From: Dicyema japonicum
Taxonomy: Eukaryota; Dicyemida; Rhombozoa; Dicyemidae
Assembly (NCBI GenBank): GCA_011109175.1
Contig: RDEW01000055.1
Span: forward strand, 43,589 to 107,588
Direction of reading: 5' to 3'
DNA: 64,000 bases
This document shows, piece after piece, positions 10,641 through 21,181 of the stretch. A model generated the notes under the pieces. It was not told where the DNA came from and did no database searches. It worked only from the letters and a program-made list of their open reading frames with translations. Every line of letters begins with the position of its first letter. The stretch's first letter is position 1. The position numbers were made by a program, and so were the translations under genes.

Positions 10641-11807
10641 TTAGATTTTCAGGGAGATCTTAATGCGAAAAATACTGCTTATGATGCGAGGCATCCAACC
10701 AAGATGGTCGGGCTCTACTTAAGATAGCGAGGAAATATGACCTTACTGTTTGGACTTCTGAGGAACTCAATCATTTCAACTTCAGTGGAAGTGATCGCCT
10801 TGCTCTATTCCTGTCTTCCGCGCCTGTCAGCCTTTTTTGCGACACGCCCAGGATAGAATTGGACACTGGGAGTGACTATCTGCCCCAACCAATGTTTTTA
10901 CGGACGTCCACGATCTTGGTGTCAGAACTCTTTACGGGGTACGACATGTCTTCTGTGGAATGGCCCATGTTCAACATATACTTGGGTGCAGTGTTGGAAC
11001 CCCTCTCCCACATGCACCTGTCTACAAGTGAAAGCATTGATCGTCTCGATATGGCCCTACGAAGGCATATGGTGACCTTTCTGGATAGATTCGCATCTAA
11101 GAAACTTATGAAATCCCAGGGATCTTGTGTGAAGAAGACCGAAACTAGACTATCGGAGCTAGTCAGAGACAAGGCGCGACTAGAAAGCAAAAGAAGGAGG
11201 TGTTTCGAATCTGAAGACTCCAGAAGTCTAAATACCAGAATCAGCACCCTGAAGAGTCAGATCGATGAGCTGACTAAAGCTAACACAGATGCGGCATGGA
11301 AGAGAGAATGTTTAAAACTGAACAAGAAAAATCCTAAATTCTGGAAACTATACAAAATAATGAGCGGGACGGAGGCGAAGGGAGAAGAAATCATACTTAA
11401 ATCGGTGGATGGAGCCTTTGTTCCTACTGAGGAAGTCCCGGAGGTCTTCCGCCAGCAGCTAGCAGGGATTCAGGAGGTGGACCCTTCGTCAATCTTGCCT
11501 CGGGAAGTATTCGAGGAGTCGACTCGAAATTCCCGCTCAAAAGATGTATTGGATGGACCCTTGCGCAGGGAAATAACCATGGAAGAGACGATCGAAGCAA
11601 TCAGAGGTTGTAAGAACAATGCACCTGGATTTGATTTCATCTCTATGGAGATGTTCAAGAAGGCACCCGGATGCCTGCTTCGTATCCTGGTTAAACTATT
11701 CAATGCCAGTTGGGACAATGGTCACGTCCCATCTGGCTGGAAACGAACAATCGTCCGAATGATCCCAAAACCTGGAAAACCTAATACGCAGGCAGGAAGC
11801 TATAGGC
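10641..11807 (+). mobile_element. Jockey-like LINE: endonuclease end, linker and N-terminal RT (cut by gap)
   Basis: The open frame from 10859 runs into the assembly gap. It shows the end of the endonuclease (LNHFNFSGSDR, LDTGSDYLP), a coiled-coil-like basic linker (WKRECLKLNKKNPKFWKLYK), then RT segments CKNNAPGFDFISMEMFK and IPKPGKPNTQAGSYR. This stretch is uninterrupted for about 310 codons, so it is one of the least decayed Jockey copies. Upstream 10650-10860 carries DLNAKN-like endonuclease residues in other frames. Palm motifs fall in the gap. Confidence 0.8.
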
Positions 11808-12488
11808 NNNNNNNNNNNNNNNNNNNNNNNNNNNNNNNNNNNNNNNNNNNNNNNNNNNNNNNNNNNNNNNNNNNNNNNNNNNNNNNNNNNNNNNNNNNNN
11901 NNNNNNNNNNNNNNNNNNNNNNNNNNNNNNNNNNNNNNNNNNNNNNNNNNNNNNNNNNNNNNNNNNNNNNNNNNNNNNNNNNNNNNNNNNNNNNNNNNNN
12001 NNNNNNNNNNNNNNNNNNNNNNNNNNNNNNNNNNNNNNNNNNNNNNNNNNNNNNNNNNNNNNNNNNNNNNNNNNNNNNNNNNNNNNNNNNNNNNNNNNNN
12101 NNNNNNNNNNNNNNNNNNNNNNNNNNNNNNNNNNNNNNNNNNNNNNNNNNNNNNNNNNNNNNNNNNNNNNNNNNNNNNNNNNNNNNNNNNNNNNNNNNNN
12201 NNNNNNNNNNNNNNNNNNNNNNNNNNNNNNNNNNNNNNNNNNNNNNNNNNNNNNNNNNNNNNNNNNNNNNNNNNNNNNNNNNNNNNNNNNNNNNNNNNNN
12301 NNNNNNNNNNNNNNNNNNNNNNNNNNNNNNNNNNNNNNNNNNNNNNNNNNNNNNNNNNNNNNNNNNNNNNNNNNNNNNNNNNNNNNNNNNNNNNNNNNNN
12401 NNNNNNNNNNNNNNNNNNNNNNNNNNNNNNNNNNNNNNNNNNNNNNNNNNNNNNNNNNNNNNNNNNNNNNNNNNNNNNNNNNNNNNNN
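11808..12488. other. Assembly gap (681 N)
   Basis: Run of N. The left side is a plus-strand Jockey RT and the right side is the end of a minus-strand Jockey element, so the gap sits between inverted relatives. Confidence 0.99.
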
Positions 12489-12800
12489 AATTAACCGTAT
12501 TGCAGTCTCCTCGATTGCGGATAGTTTCAATGAGGAAGATCGTGACATTTGCATTGCCCATGATGGACTTGCATACGTCATCGTTGGTAGATAAATTGTT
12601 TGTAAATCGTGGCAAGGACATCGGTTTGGTCTCTAAGTGTTTTTGAGAGCACTTTTAAAATTCTCATTTTTTTCAGAGCAAAAGATACTTTGTTTTCAAC
12701 ATGCCAGATAAAGGTGAGACCCTGATCAAAGGTTACTCCCATAATCTTCGGTTTTTTGTTAATAGAGATAGCTTCGTTTTTCATAAAAACTTTTGGTTTG
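12489..12800 (-). mobile_element. Jockey-like LINE, post-RT fragment
   Basis: Minus-strand frames give PKIMGVTFDQGLTF, VENKVSFALKKMRIL and MTYASPSWAMQMSRSS. These are homologous residue by residue to the fragment at 1-595. Frames are shifted, and the copy is truncated on the left by the gap. Confidence 0.7.
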
Positions 12801-13039
12801 ATACAGAGCTATCTTTTGTAGGTGGTAAACAGTGTGACAAAGGACTTTGCTCGATTAAGATATTAGAAAAATAATTATATTTTTCTATTAAATCAGATTA
12901 TTATTCACGTTATTAACATTTATTATTATTTATTTTATAAAAGATATAAATAATTTTTTGTCGGCATACCATACTTAACGCAAATAAAGTATTATTCACA
13001 AAGCAAATTTTTGTTTCTTGTTTGTTTTGTCACACCAGC

Positions 13040-13545
13040 GTTTGTTTGTGAAAGATCAAGATGAATACAATTTGTTGAGATCTTTACTTGATAATGAGGA
13101 TGTCGATCCTCCTAAGCATAGGAAGTATTGACTCAAAAAGAAAGCTGAAAATTTCATTATTAATGAAAGGAAATTATATCTTAAAGATGTAAACGGGCTA
13201 CACAAGCTCTTATTTGTTTCCACGATATAGAAGAAATTAAAATAATCGCTCGGGAGATTCATTTGCCAATCATTGTATTGGAAGCTCTTTGTAGAAAAAG
13301 ATTTTTTTAATAAAAAGATAGATCATTAGACAAGTTACAGTGAATGCAAGATTTTCCAATTCTCAGTACCACTATAACAATATGATGATTTTACTAAAAT
13401 TGTTGCCGATGCGTCTAATGAGAGATTTCAAGTCGATCTGATTGATCTTAAAAGGTTTGAAAGTTTTTGTTATTTTATAGATTTAAAGATCAAAATAATC
13501 ATTTTGGTTGCTTTCTGTCACGGTTGTTAAAATCATGATTTTTAT
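13040..13545 (+). pseudogene. Ginger-like transposase fragment
   Basis: Broken frames read KAENFIINERKLYLKDVNGL, an IAREIH-like H2C2 start, then DASNERFQVDLIDLKRF. The last motif is nearly identical to PNERFQVDLIDLKKF in the element at 41372-43585. A 26-bp GT...TATAG stretch follows, at the place where that element also changes frame. Ends are not resolved; TGTGACAAAG-type inverted ends at 12829 and 13036 may mark a separate small element. Confidence 0.5.
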
Positions 13546-13664
13546 GGAAAAAATTTGAAAAAAATCTGATTTTTTTTATTTAAACAGGATTTTTTGATTT
13601 AAATCAGATTTTTTAATTAAATGAATTTTATTCGGAAACAAAGTAAAATAAAAACAATGGAAAT

Positions 13665-14320
13665 CGTATTTATTTATTTAAAAGCTTGTAAACAAATGCA
13701 AATTTGGCAGCTTTTTCAAGCCTATTTCGTAAATTTGAATTTAAGAACCCAAAAGACGAAAAAATTCGTTCTATTCTACCTGTGAAAGAAACTGCTCTAA
13801 GAATTTTTTCGCAGAGTGAAATTACTTCAGAAGGTAACTGGTAAGAGTTTGACTCCCACCAAGCTATAGGTGATACTTTGCTCAATAAATTCGGAGCGAA
13901 CAAGTATAGTTTGAAGGATCAGCTTTTTGATTTCATCTGTTTCAAAGAACAGATTCCGATCCTGTATCATGCAGTACATTGCTTCTGATCTTGAACTATT
14001 GTTTCTCCCAGTAACCCATTCTGTTAACCCGTTGATATTGACATTTGTATTTTCATAACACTTTGATATAATTGAATGAAGCATTTTCTGATTAGTCCTC
14101 TCCAAATAATTCTTCTTTTGAAGTTTTTTATAATGTCAGTGTTTAACAAGTTTACAGCTATTAATTTCAAATTCGCCAACATCTCTATCCTATTCTTCAC
14201 ATTTTCAGCAATTTTTTCCATAACTTTGTCTTTCATGACCTTACTCCCTTTATCTTCTAACACTCCAGGATAGCGATATCCCTCACAACCATTCAGATAA
14301 TTTGTATTTTGGCACATTTC
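13665..14320 (-). pseudogene. hAT transposase C-terminal fragment
   Basis: Minus-strand frame 13670-13903 reads SPIAWWESNSYQLPSEVISL and VSFTGRIERIFSSFGFLNS, followed by LRNRLEKAAKF. This is the C-terminal dimerisation motif of hAT transposases. Upstream frames (13827-14317) carry conserved-looking residues with three frame changes. It is not the same family as the hATs at 7128 or 19703. 13546-13664 is AAAATCTGATTTTT-type low-complexity DNA. Confidence 0.65.
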
Positions 14321-14329
14321 AGATTAGTT

Positions 14330-15600
14330 GCAGACTTTCCATAGTTTCTTTTAATACCATTGCCGCATTTGGCAGTGTTTTCCTCTTTAGTACATCTTCA
14401 GCGTCTCCTAGTAGAGAACCGAGCTTATTAGTACATCTCTATCTTTCATGAGTAACATCGTCTTCTTTTTTGACTTCAGTAATTTCAGTTTTGTTTACAT
14501 TTACGTTGAGAAACCAATTCTCAAGCTCCGCAGGTGCATTTTCTAGTAGGTGTTGGAGTGCGGTAGCGTCCCGTGATACGAAATTCACATCATCCGCATA
14601 AGATGTCTCTTCTATGTCTCCTATATAGCATTTGGGAGATCGCGGAGTGCAGATTCAAGGTATATGGTGAATAGCCTCGTGGAGCCATGTGGTGCTTCGT
14701 GGCTAATTGGTTGAAGTTTCTGTTTGATCGTCTGTTCCTCCTCTCTCTTCCTATTAGAGTGGCGTCATGTGATCCACCTGTCTAGGTAGCGCCCAGTGCC
14801 AGACCGGCACGAAAATAAATAATTTGCTCTTCCCCACTCTACTAGAGGGGCTTCCACAACTGCAAGTATGAACGTCTTTTACCCTTTATGTTGATTCCTG
14901 ATGGACTCTGTGAAGTGGAACCTGGATACACTTAATTAGTTGTTTACTTTAACTTCTTTCTCGGTGTATCAGGGGTTAATAAATTAATAATAGTAAAGGA
15001 AAAAGGGAATCATCCTGGGGTGTCTCAATCGTTGTTTTGAAACTACGAGGAAGTTGCTCCTTCTGTCCTCACAGATAGTCTTGTGTTCGCAAGTAGTAGT
15101 CTGATTATCCAAACCAACGATTCATCCAGTATTTACTCAAGCACATTCATCAGTTTCTGGCTGTTTATTCAGTCAAAAGCTCTGGAGTGATCTATAGCTG
15201 ATTCCATTTCTTTCACTGTGATTGGATTCTTTAGTGCCTTCGGTTCTCCCTGGAAATGGGGGAAGTCCTTATTTTCTATATTCAACAGTGTTTCGAAGTG
15301 TCGTGCAATCAATTCTGATTTTTCTTCCGGGGTACTCACGAATTTTCCGTCTTTGTCATTGATGTGAAGGGTGTTTTGTCCTTTCTTTGTCCGCAGCAGT
15401 CGCAAAACCGCATACATCCTTGAAATGTCCTTTAGGCATTCCACATCTTTTAATAGGAATGTAATAATTTCCCGTGAGTGTTTTCTGCTCATCTTTTTGA
15501 TTTTTGATTTTAGTTCCCTTTGTTGGATATTAAGTTATTCAGTATGTTGTATGGGAATCTGTTTGAGTTTTCGTTGTGTTCTCCATTAGGATGATGTCTT
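14330..15600 (-). mobile_element. LINE-A fragment (linker/RT and post-RT), split by a SINE
   Basis: Minus strand 15169-15492 is the endonuclease-RT linker (YAVLRLLRTKKGQ, ELIARHFETLLN). 14330-14660 encodes SYADDVNFVSRDA, ENWFLNVNVNKTEITEVKK and NKLGSLLGDAEDV in broken frame. Most of the palm between them is lost, and a SINE sits at 14674-14982. Confidence 0.7.
14674..14982 (+). repeat. ~300-bp SINE-like repeat with Jockey-type tail, copy 1
   Basis: Same repeat as 19898-20220, 47467-47760 and, inverted, 21754-22053. It starts CCTCGTGGAGCCATGTGGTG, contains CAGTGCCAGACCGGCACG, and ends CTTTCTCGGTGTATCAGGGGTTAATAAA. No long ORF. Approximate ends set by alignment to the TSD-flanked copy 2. Confidence 0.8.
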
Positions 15601-16029
15601 TGTCTGTCTGTTTACAGACATCAAAGCAGCCTCCAATTTTTTTTGTTTTTATTTCTGATCCTTTTGGTAATTTCCTTAATCAGATCTGTAATTTCAGTAT
15701 TCAAGGATGTTGTTTTATCTATAGTTTTCTTTAGTTTATTTTTTCATGCAATAAGGACTTTCGTTTCTGTGTCGAATTTATCTGAAAAGTCTTGAATTGC
15801 CCCATTGGAATAAACTTTTTTCGGGCTTGCAAAATCTTTTCATTAATAAATCCAACGGCGAGGAAAAGTTTTCTATTCGGAAAGAGGATAAAAAGTCTTC
15901 AATAAAAATCATGTACTCAAGCCAATTCGCACGTGAGAAGTCAACATGGACAACATGGAGGGAGAACTACATATATTTATTAAAAAGCACTCTCGAGAAA
16001 ACATAAAAGTTTCCCTTGTACCGTATTCT
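15601..16029. other. Unassigned TE-like sequence
   Basis: No convincing gene. A 69-codon plus-strand frame at 15797-16006 has no recognisable motif. Probably decayed retroelement. Confidence 0.3.
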
Positions 16030-16260
16030 GAATCATCCTCTTCTTCAGCTTCGACTATGATCTTCTATTGCGCTCTAGTTCTCTTAGGTAGTTCAGGTCG
16101 TCCGCCATTTCCATTATAATGTCAGATGCTGGCCATATTCTTGTAACACAGTGAATAAGGTCCTGATGGACTGCAAATCTGAGACCATAATATCGCCAGG
16201 TCGATGAGAGGGTAAAAAGATGGAATTTGGCAAACATCTACATTGTACGGACGTTTTTGT
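16030..16260 (-). pseudogene. LINE-A endonuclease fragment
   Basis: Minus-strand frame reads STWRYYGLRFAVHQDLIHCV then TRIWPASDIIM, which aligns to the HYG.GFAVH...W...DRI endonuclease segment of the other LINE-A copies (for example 58925-59000). Only about 60 codons are visible. Confidence 0.5.
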
Positions 16261-16269
16261 ATTTTGTAG

Positions 16270-16680
16270 ACAGCAGACAGAGACTTCGTACATTGTTAGA
16301 TTTCATTGGTGTTTCTTGTCTGATGTTGAGTTTTGACAGACTTCTCAGTGTTGGTAGACATGCGGTTCTTCAATAACCATTCGTTAATACAGTCCAGATT
16401 TTGTTGCAATCTGAAAGTAGTTATCTGGATGTCCCAATCACGTGGCTCAATGATAACATCGTCGGCATAATTCAAAAGAATATCATTTTCGACTTCCGGT
16501 GTTGAGGGATCCGCCTTGTATATATTGAATAGTAATGAAGACAAAGAAGATCCTTTGGGAACACAATTAGGAAGAAGCCGGGAAATAGATCTTGACTCCA
16601 GTTCTTGTGGGTTTGCTTTACCATTTTGAAGTCCAGATTATTTGATACAAGAAAACGACCGACAAAAACCTTACCTATTC
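16270..16680 (-). pseudogene. Jockey-like RT palm fragment
   Basis: Minus-strand frame 16296-16544 reads MSSLLFNIYKADPSTPEVEN, LLNYADDVIIEPRDWDIQIT and FRLQQNLDCINEWLLKNRM. This is closely the same as the 51490-51882 segment. The upstream SRLLPNCVPKG-like stretch (GVPQG equivalent) is at 16545-16600. The YADD box is intact but the element is truncated. Confidence 0.75.
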
Positions 16681-16799
16681 TACTTAATTTTATTAAAAAA
16701 TTTTAAAATTATTAAAATAAAAATTGATGTTAAATTAGTTTCTATGAATATGTTTTAGAAATTGACATGGAAAGGAATTATGACAAGATTTTACTAACC

Positions 16800-17562
16800 G
16801 TCCTCTTCCTATTATTAAAAATACAACTGAACGAGCTAAAGAAATTATTAAAAAGAAGACAGTGATGTTTCCAAAAATAACAAAAAATGTAGTCAATGCT
16901 TCAACTAAAAAAACTCCTAAAGTTCACTCTAAAAAAGTAAAAAAAAATTGTAAAAATAATGAGTAATCTAAGATTATTTGAAATCTTACATTTGAGAAAT
17001 ATTTCTCGTCAATATTTAGAATCGTCTGAAAATAATATTTGTTCAAAATATAACTACAACCAAATAATAAAGAATATTCAAGAGAAAGCATGGTCACAAA
17101 GAAAAAAACAAATTTCTCATATTATTATGAATTATGATAATATACCAAAAGTTTTATTTAATCAAATTAATAGATTAAACATGTTATTCCTGATTATCTT
17201 CAACTATGCAAATTGGGGAATCAATTAGAGTAGAATTTATGAATATGAATATCCCTAGTAAAGTATTTATTAGAAAGTCATCTGATGTTTGTCATCATTA
17301 CCCATTTTACTATATTGATAATTTCATAAACTGTCGATTTATGCCAAAGACGAATAAGCCAAATGAATTTTCTAATATTATAAATGAAAATAATATAGAA
17401 AATATAATTGATAATGAACTTTTAATTGACAAATCTATAGTTCCATTTTCAGAAACAAAACAAACTATTGATGTCCCAAATCAATTGGATAATGGTGATA
17501 AAAAACGACCTGAATTAAGTAATTTTCCAATGAGAAGTTCATCTCCCTTCGGTTTACTATAA
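16800..17562 (+). CDS. Hypothetical host gene (tiny-intron model, function unknown)
   Basis: Three plus-strand frames look coding and can be chained by short introns, but I do not recognise the protein. Visible parts are a basic start (about 16797-16930, NRPLPIIKNTTERAKEIIKK), a second block (16963-17149, LRLFEILHLRNISRQYLES), and a third reading IKHVIPDYLQLCKLGNQL. The fourth is KVFIRKSSDVCHHYPFYY, running to a stop at 17560-17562 and ending in an Asn-rich tract. Candidate introns are 17150-17172 (23 bp) and about 17228-17256 (29 bp). The junction between the first two blocks is unresolved. It lies immediately upstream of the LRR1-like gene and could be part of it through a 25-bp intron (17551-17575). 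Confidence 0.4.
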
Positions 17563-17570
17563 TATTAAAT

Positions 17571-18468
17571 TTAAAGGTCAACTTTATGGAACTATTAAAG
17601 AATCTCCAGCTGAATTGACAGTTTTATGTGTTCCTCCTACAGAAAGTACTCTTAATCTTCAGGTATTTTTTATGTAACATGTAGGGGTTTTTTATAAGCA
17701 AAATGCCTACAAGTGATATATCTGAAAATATAATACATTTAAATTTGTCATACAATAATTTAAAGGTAATAATTATATGTATTATTGGAAATACCAAATT
17801 GTGTACTAAATTTAATAAAATTGGAATTACTTTCAATGAGATGTAACCCAATCACTCAAATTCCTAAAATGATTGATCGTCTTGTGAATATTAAAAGTCT
17901 TGATTTAAGTTTCTGTCAAATCAATAAAATATCTAAAAAGTATTTGTATTATTTTAATCAGACTTTATTCTCTTTCAAAAATCGAGCGCTTATGGTTATC
18001 TTTTAATAATATTGAATATTTGTCAAATGATATTGAAAATTTGAGGTTTACAGTATTAAACAGTAGAGAAATCTTAAAGAACTCCACTTGGAAGGAAATT
18101 ACCTGATTGGTCTACCAATTTCAATGATGGAAATGACCATTGACATTTTCAATATAAAAGGAAATAAAACACATAGAGTATTTGCTGAGGAAAATAATAT
18201 AAATATTCCAAATGTAATCATTAATTATAAATTTAAGAAATTAATGGACATTTGCAAGACACAATTAGTAAATTCAAACAAAGAAATGAGTGAACTAATT
18301 TTTGAGTATATTATTGTATAATGTAGATGTGAAAGATGTAGTTTCTGTAATAGTCCTATGTTTGGTATAGGAAATAGAATTATAGAGCATTTTCATACTA
18401 ATCTAACTAAATATAAAATCCCATTTTTACTGCCAGCATGCAGTGTATTATGTACTGGGAAATTATAA
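17571..18468 (+). CDS. LRR1: LRR1-like leucine-rich-repeat protein (CUL2 adaptor family), 5' end uncertain
   Basis: Known family role: LRR1 is a substrate-recognition subunit of cullin-2 E3 ligases. Exons: up to 17662, 17685-17765, 17788-17939, 17962-18045, 18069-18305, 18327-18468. Introns are 22, 22, 22, 23 and 21 bp. The spliced protein has an N-terminal piece aligning with the pre-LRR region of LRR1 (ESPAELTVL...LNLQGFFISKM). About four LRRs follow (HLNLSYNNLKEIP, LELLSMRCNPITQIP, SLDLSFCQINKI, LWLSFNNIEYLS, LHLEGNYLIGLP). A C-terminal Cys cluster (CERCSFCNSPMF...IPFLLPACSVLC) corresponds to the conserved Cys-rich end of LRR1. The second intron (17766-17787) appears to end in TG. No start codon is visible in the first exon, so the N-terminus must come from upstream. 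Otherwise it could be a related short LRR protein. Confidence 0.65.
17766..17787 (+). other. 22-bp intron with apparent TG 3' end (LRR1-like gene)
   Basis: Starts GTAATA after AAG and ends TATTATTG. Removing exactly 22 bp joins LNLSYNNLK to EIPNCVLNL in frame and keeps LRR spacing. Reading through gives a frame that loses the repeat and meets a stop. No AG occurs near the expected end. Confidence 0.6.
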
Positions 18469-19039
18469 ATTAATTCTTAAACTCATTTTAATTATTTTTA
18501 ATTCAGAGTTCACTATATCCACCAAGTCCCTCGTACCCTTTGTCTAAGGTCTCCTGTTTTTCGTAAGTCTTTAATTCTGACGCTCTTTAACTCTTCATTT
18601 AGTACTTAACATAAAGTTGTCCTGTGACACGTGTGAAGGATGATTATTATATATTTAATCACGATTCTGATTTGAGATCTTTATGACCTTGTGACGCGTG
18701 TACTAGCTGTCTCAATCGTATTGCAGTCCTGCAACTCCGGTTTGGAGTGAACCCGAATTTTGTTTCTTCTATCATTAATTTCGACTCCTGTCTTGGTTAA
18801 TGCCTACTCTAAAGAGCTTAGCATGTTATACTCATTTAAAATCTAAATCTTAATGGCCAAGAAACAGTCCAGAAAAACTCAGAGAGGATATAAGATAGAT
18901 GCAAACAATAATGCACAAGATTTGTTAATTAACGTTGAAGTCCTTAACAGTGGTTTTGTGCATTGTTAATAATAAAGTATAACAATTATAATCTTTAAAA
19001 CAAAGAATTTCAGAATTAACAATTCAAATATACAGAGGA
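18469..19039. other. Intergenic, nothing recognised
   Basis: AT-rich with no ORF over 60 codons. Some GC-richer patches (18540-18830) look like decayed retroelement sequence but match nothing I can name. Confidence 0.4.
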
Positions 19040-19702
19040 ATAAAATATATTTATGGGTAGATGGAACAAATGTTCAAAGCCATCCTGTTTATTAACAATA
19101 GAAAACCCCGGAGAACAATTGCAACAGAGAAAATCACCAGGCTTCCGCGCTCGCCTGTCAACCTATGGTATCTGGATGATGCGATCCTCGGAGGACCTCC
19201 GGATACCGGAATTTGGAAGTGATAATTCTAACACTGTTCGAAGCTGAATTGGAATTAAATTACACTTAATTCCGAAATCTACAATTGCGGACTTTCAGAA
19301 GAGAAATATTCAAAAGCTTTTCATCTTGGAAATTAACTGCCTGGAAGTATTTCCACATCCAATGTAGGCCTTATATTCCTCGGATCCCCAATCACCATAA
19401 ATGAAATGGGATGAGCTATGCGTGAAAAACGACTGTTATTCGGAGAGACTCTGGATCGTTAGTGTCTACTTAACATGCATACGTCATTATTCTTTCTGAA
19501 ACACAGTCTCAACGTACAGAGGCTTGCATATGTGCTGAGGACTGCTCCCTATTTCACTCAGTGTGACCAACTCGCACAGATTAACGAGATCTTCCGTACG
19601 ACAACGGAGCGTATCTTCAACGTCCGGTTCGAGGATTACTCATGGAAGCAAGCTACGCTGCCAGTAAGACTCGGAGGGCTTGGAATTCTCAACCCTGTAG
19701 AC

Positions 19703-21181
19703 CAGAGGTTGTCAAACGGTGTGCCGCGAGACAATTTCTAGTGTGCCGCCTGCCAAATACAAATTTGAATAAATTTATATACATTTTTTGACCTAATTAA
19801 TATAAAAAGATAAACAAATTAAAATAATTACTAAAATTAAAATAATCATTTTTATTATATATTAAATGACATTTACATTGGTTAACCATTATTTATTGAG
19901 GTTTCCGCGTGGCGCCATGTGGTGCTGCGTGGTTAATTGGCTAAAGTTTTCCGCTTGCTTGTCTGTTCCTCCTCTCTCTTCCTAATAGAGTGGCGTCATG
20001 TGATCCACCTGTCTAGGTGACGCCCAGTGCCAGGCCGGCACGAAAAAGCATCATTTGTTCTTCCCCACTCCAGTGGAGGGTTTTCCACAACTGCGTGTAA
20101 TGGACGTCTTACCTTTCATGTTGATTCTGGATGGACTCTGTTTCTGTGGAAGTGGAAACTGGATACACTAAATTAGTTGTTTACTTTAACTTCTTTCTCG
20201 GTGTATCCGGGGTTAATAAATAACCATTATTTATTAATTTTTTAATAACGTGCACATCAACGTGCTTATGGTAATCGTTCTTATAAAGATTCTTATTTGT
20301 CATTTGGATCTATTATAAAGATAAAAATAAACTACCTCAATGTCTAATTTGTATGGAAGTCTTGGCAAATGATGGTATGGTTCCTAGCAAACTAAAGAGA
20401 CATTTACTTCCAAGCATCCGTCGACGGACAAATTAAATTTTTTGAAAATGAAAATTATTTTTTGGAGAAAAAGGGTTTTAGATGGCGATTATACTATGTT
20501 TCCTAATACGAATGGTTTATTTTATATTTTAATTATACTAAGGATATAATGGTGAATCGATACAGGGACTGATTAATGAACATTTAATAATTTTGGAAAA
20601 CAAATTGGATGCTTATTTTCCAGACTTAGAAATTGAAAAATTCGATTGGGTTATTATTTTTTAAATATTTTTTAGATACGAAATTTTTTTTGTGTCAGAA
20701 TCAAAACACTTATCTGTTAAAGAAAATGAAGAACTTATTGCAATGTTTAATGATCGATCCTTAAAATTAATGATGACAGTGTTAGACATTGGAGAATTCT
20801 GGATATATTCGAAACATATATCCCAGTTTATCAAAACAAGCACTGACCATAATTTTACAGTTTTCAACGACCTATTTATGCGAAACAAGTTTTTCTACGC
20901 TGCATAATATGAAATATAACAAACGTGAAAGTTTGAGAAACATTGATGCTGAAATGCGGGTGGCTTTGTCAACCATTCGACCTGATATTAATGATATTTG
21001 CAAAAACAATAAAAATTAAGATTTCATTTTTTTTATTAATAAAAATTTGGGCATTAAATTACCAATTTTTGTACTTAGTTTTACACATCTTAAAAAATTA
21101 ATTTTTTATTTTTCAATGTGTGCCGTGGATTATTTTTTTTACGATTAGTGTGCCGCGAGAATTATTTTTTGAAAAGCTCTG
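19703..21181 (+). mobile_element. hAT (ZBED5-like) element with 8-bp TSD, internally deleted
   Basis: 8-bp TSD CTGTAGAC at 19695-19702 and 21182-21189. Inverted ends are CAGAGGTTGTCAAAC... and ...AAAAGCTCTG, with GTGTGCCGCG subterminal repeats at both ends. The coding remnant starts with a BED-like zinc finger (DSYLSFG, CLICMEVLAND, PSKLKRHL; 20290-20420). It ends with the hAT dimerisation domain (IYPSLSKQALTIILQFSTTY, NIDAEMRVALSTIRPDI; 20789-21019). The catalytic middle is absent, so it is non-autonomous. It carries a SINE at 19898-20220. Confidence 0.88.
19898..20220 (+). repeat. SINE-like repeat with 15-bp TSD, copy 2
   Basis: Flanked by TAACCATTATTTATT at 19883-19897 and 20221-20235, showing retroposition into the hAT. 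323 bp, no ORF. It starts GAGGTTTCCGCGTGGCGCCA and ends TTCTTTCTCGGTGTATCCGG followed by GGTTAATAAA. The 3' end matches the 3' end of the local Jockey-like LINEs. Confidence 0.88.

Noticed and set aside
11781-12621. Long ORFs across the gap
   Set aside because: They are open only because N is not read as a stop.
18046-18063. 18-bp intron in the LRR1-like gene
   Set aside because: An AG five bases further on gives a 23-bp canonical intron and the correct frame.
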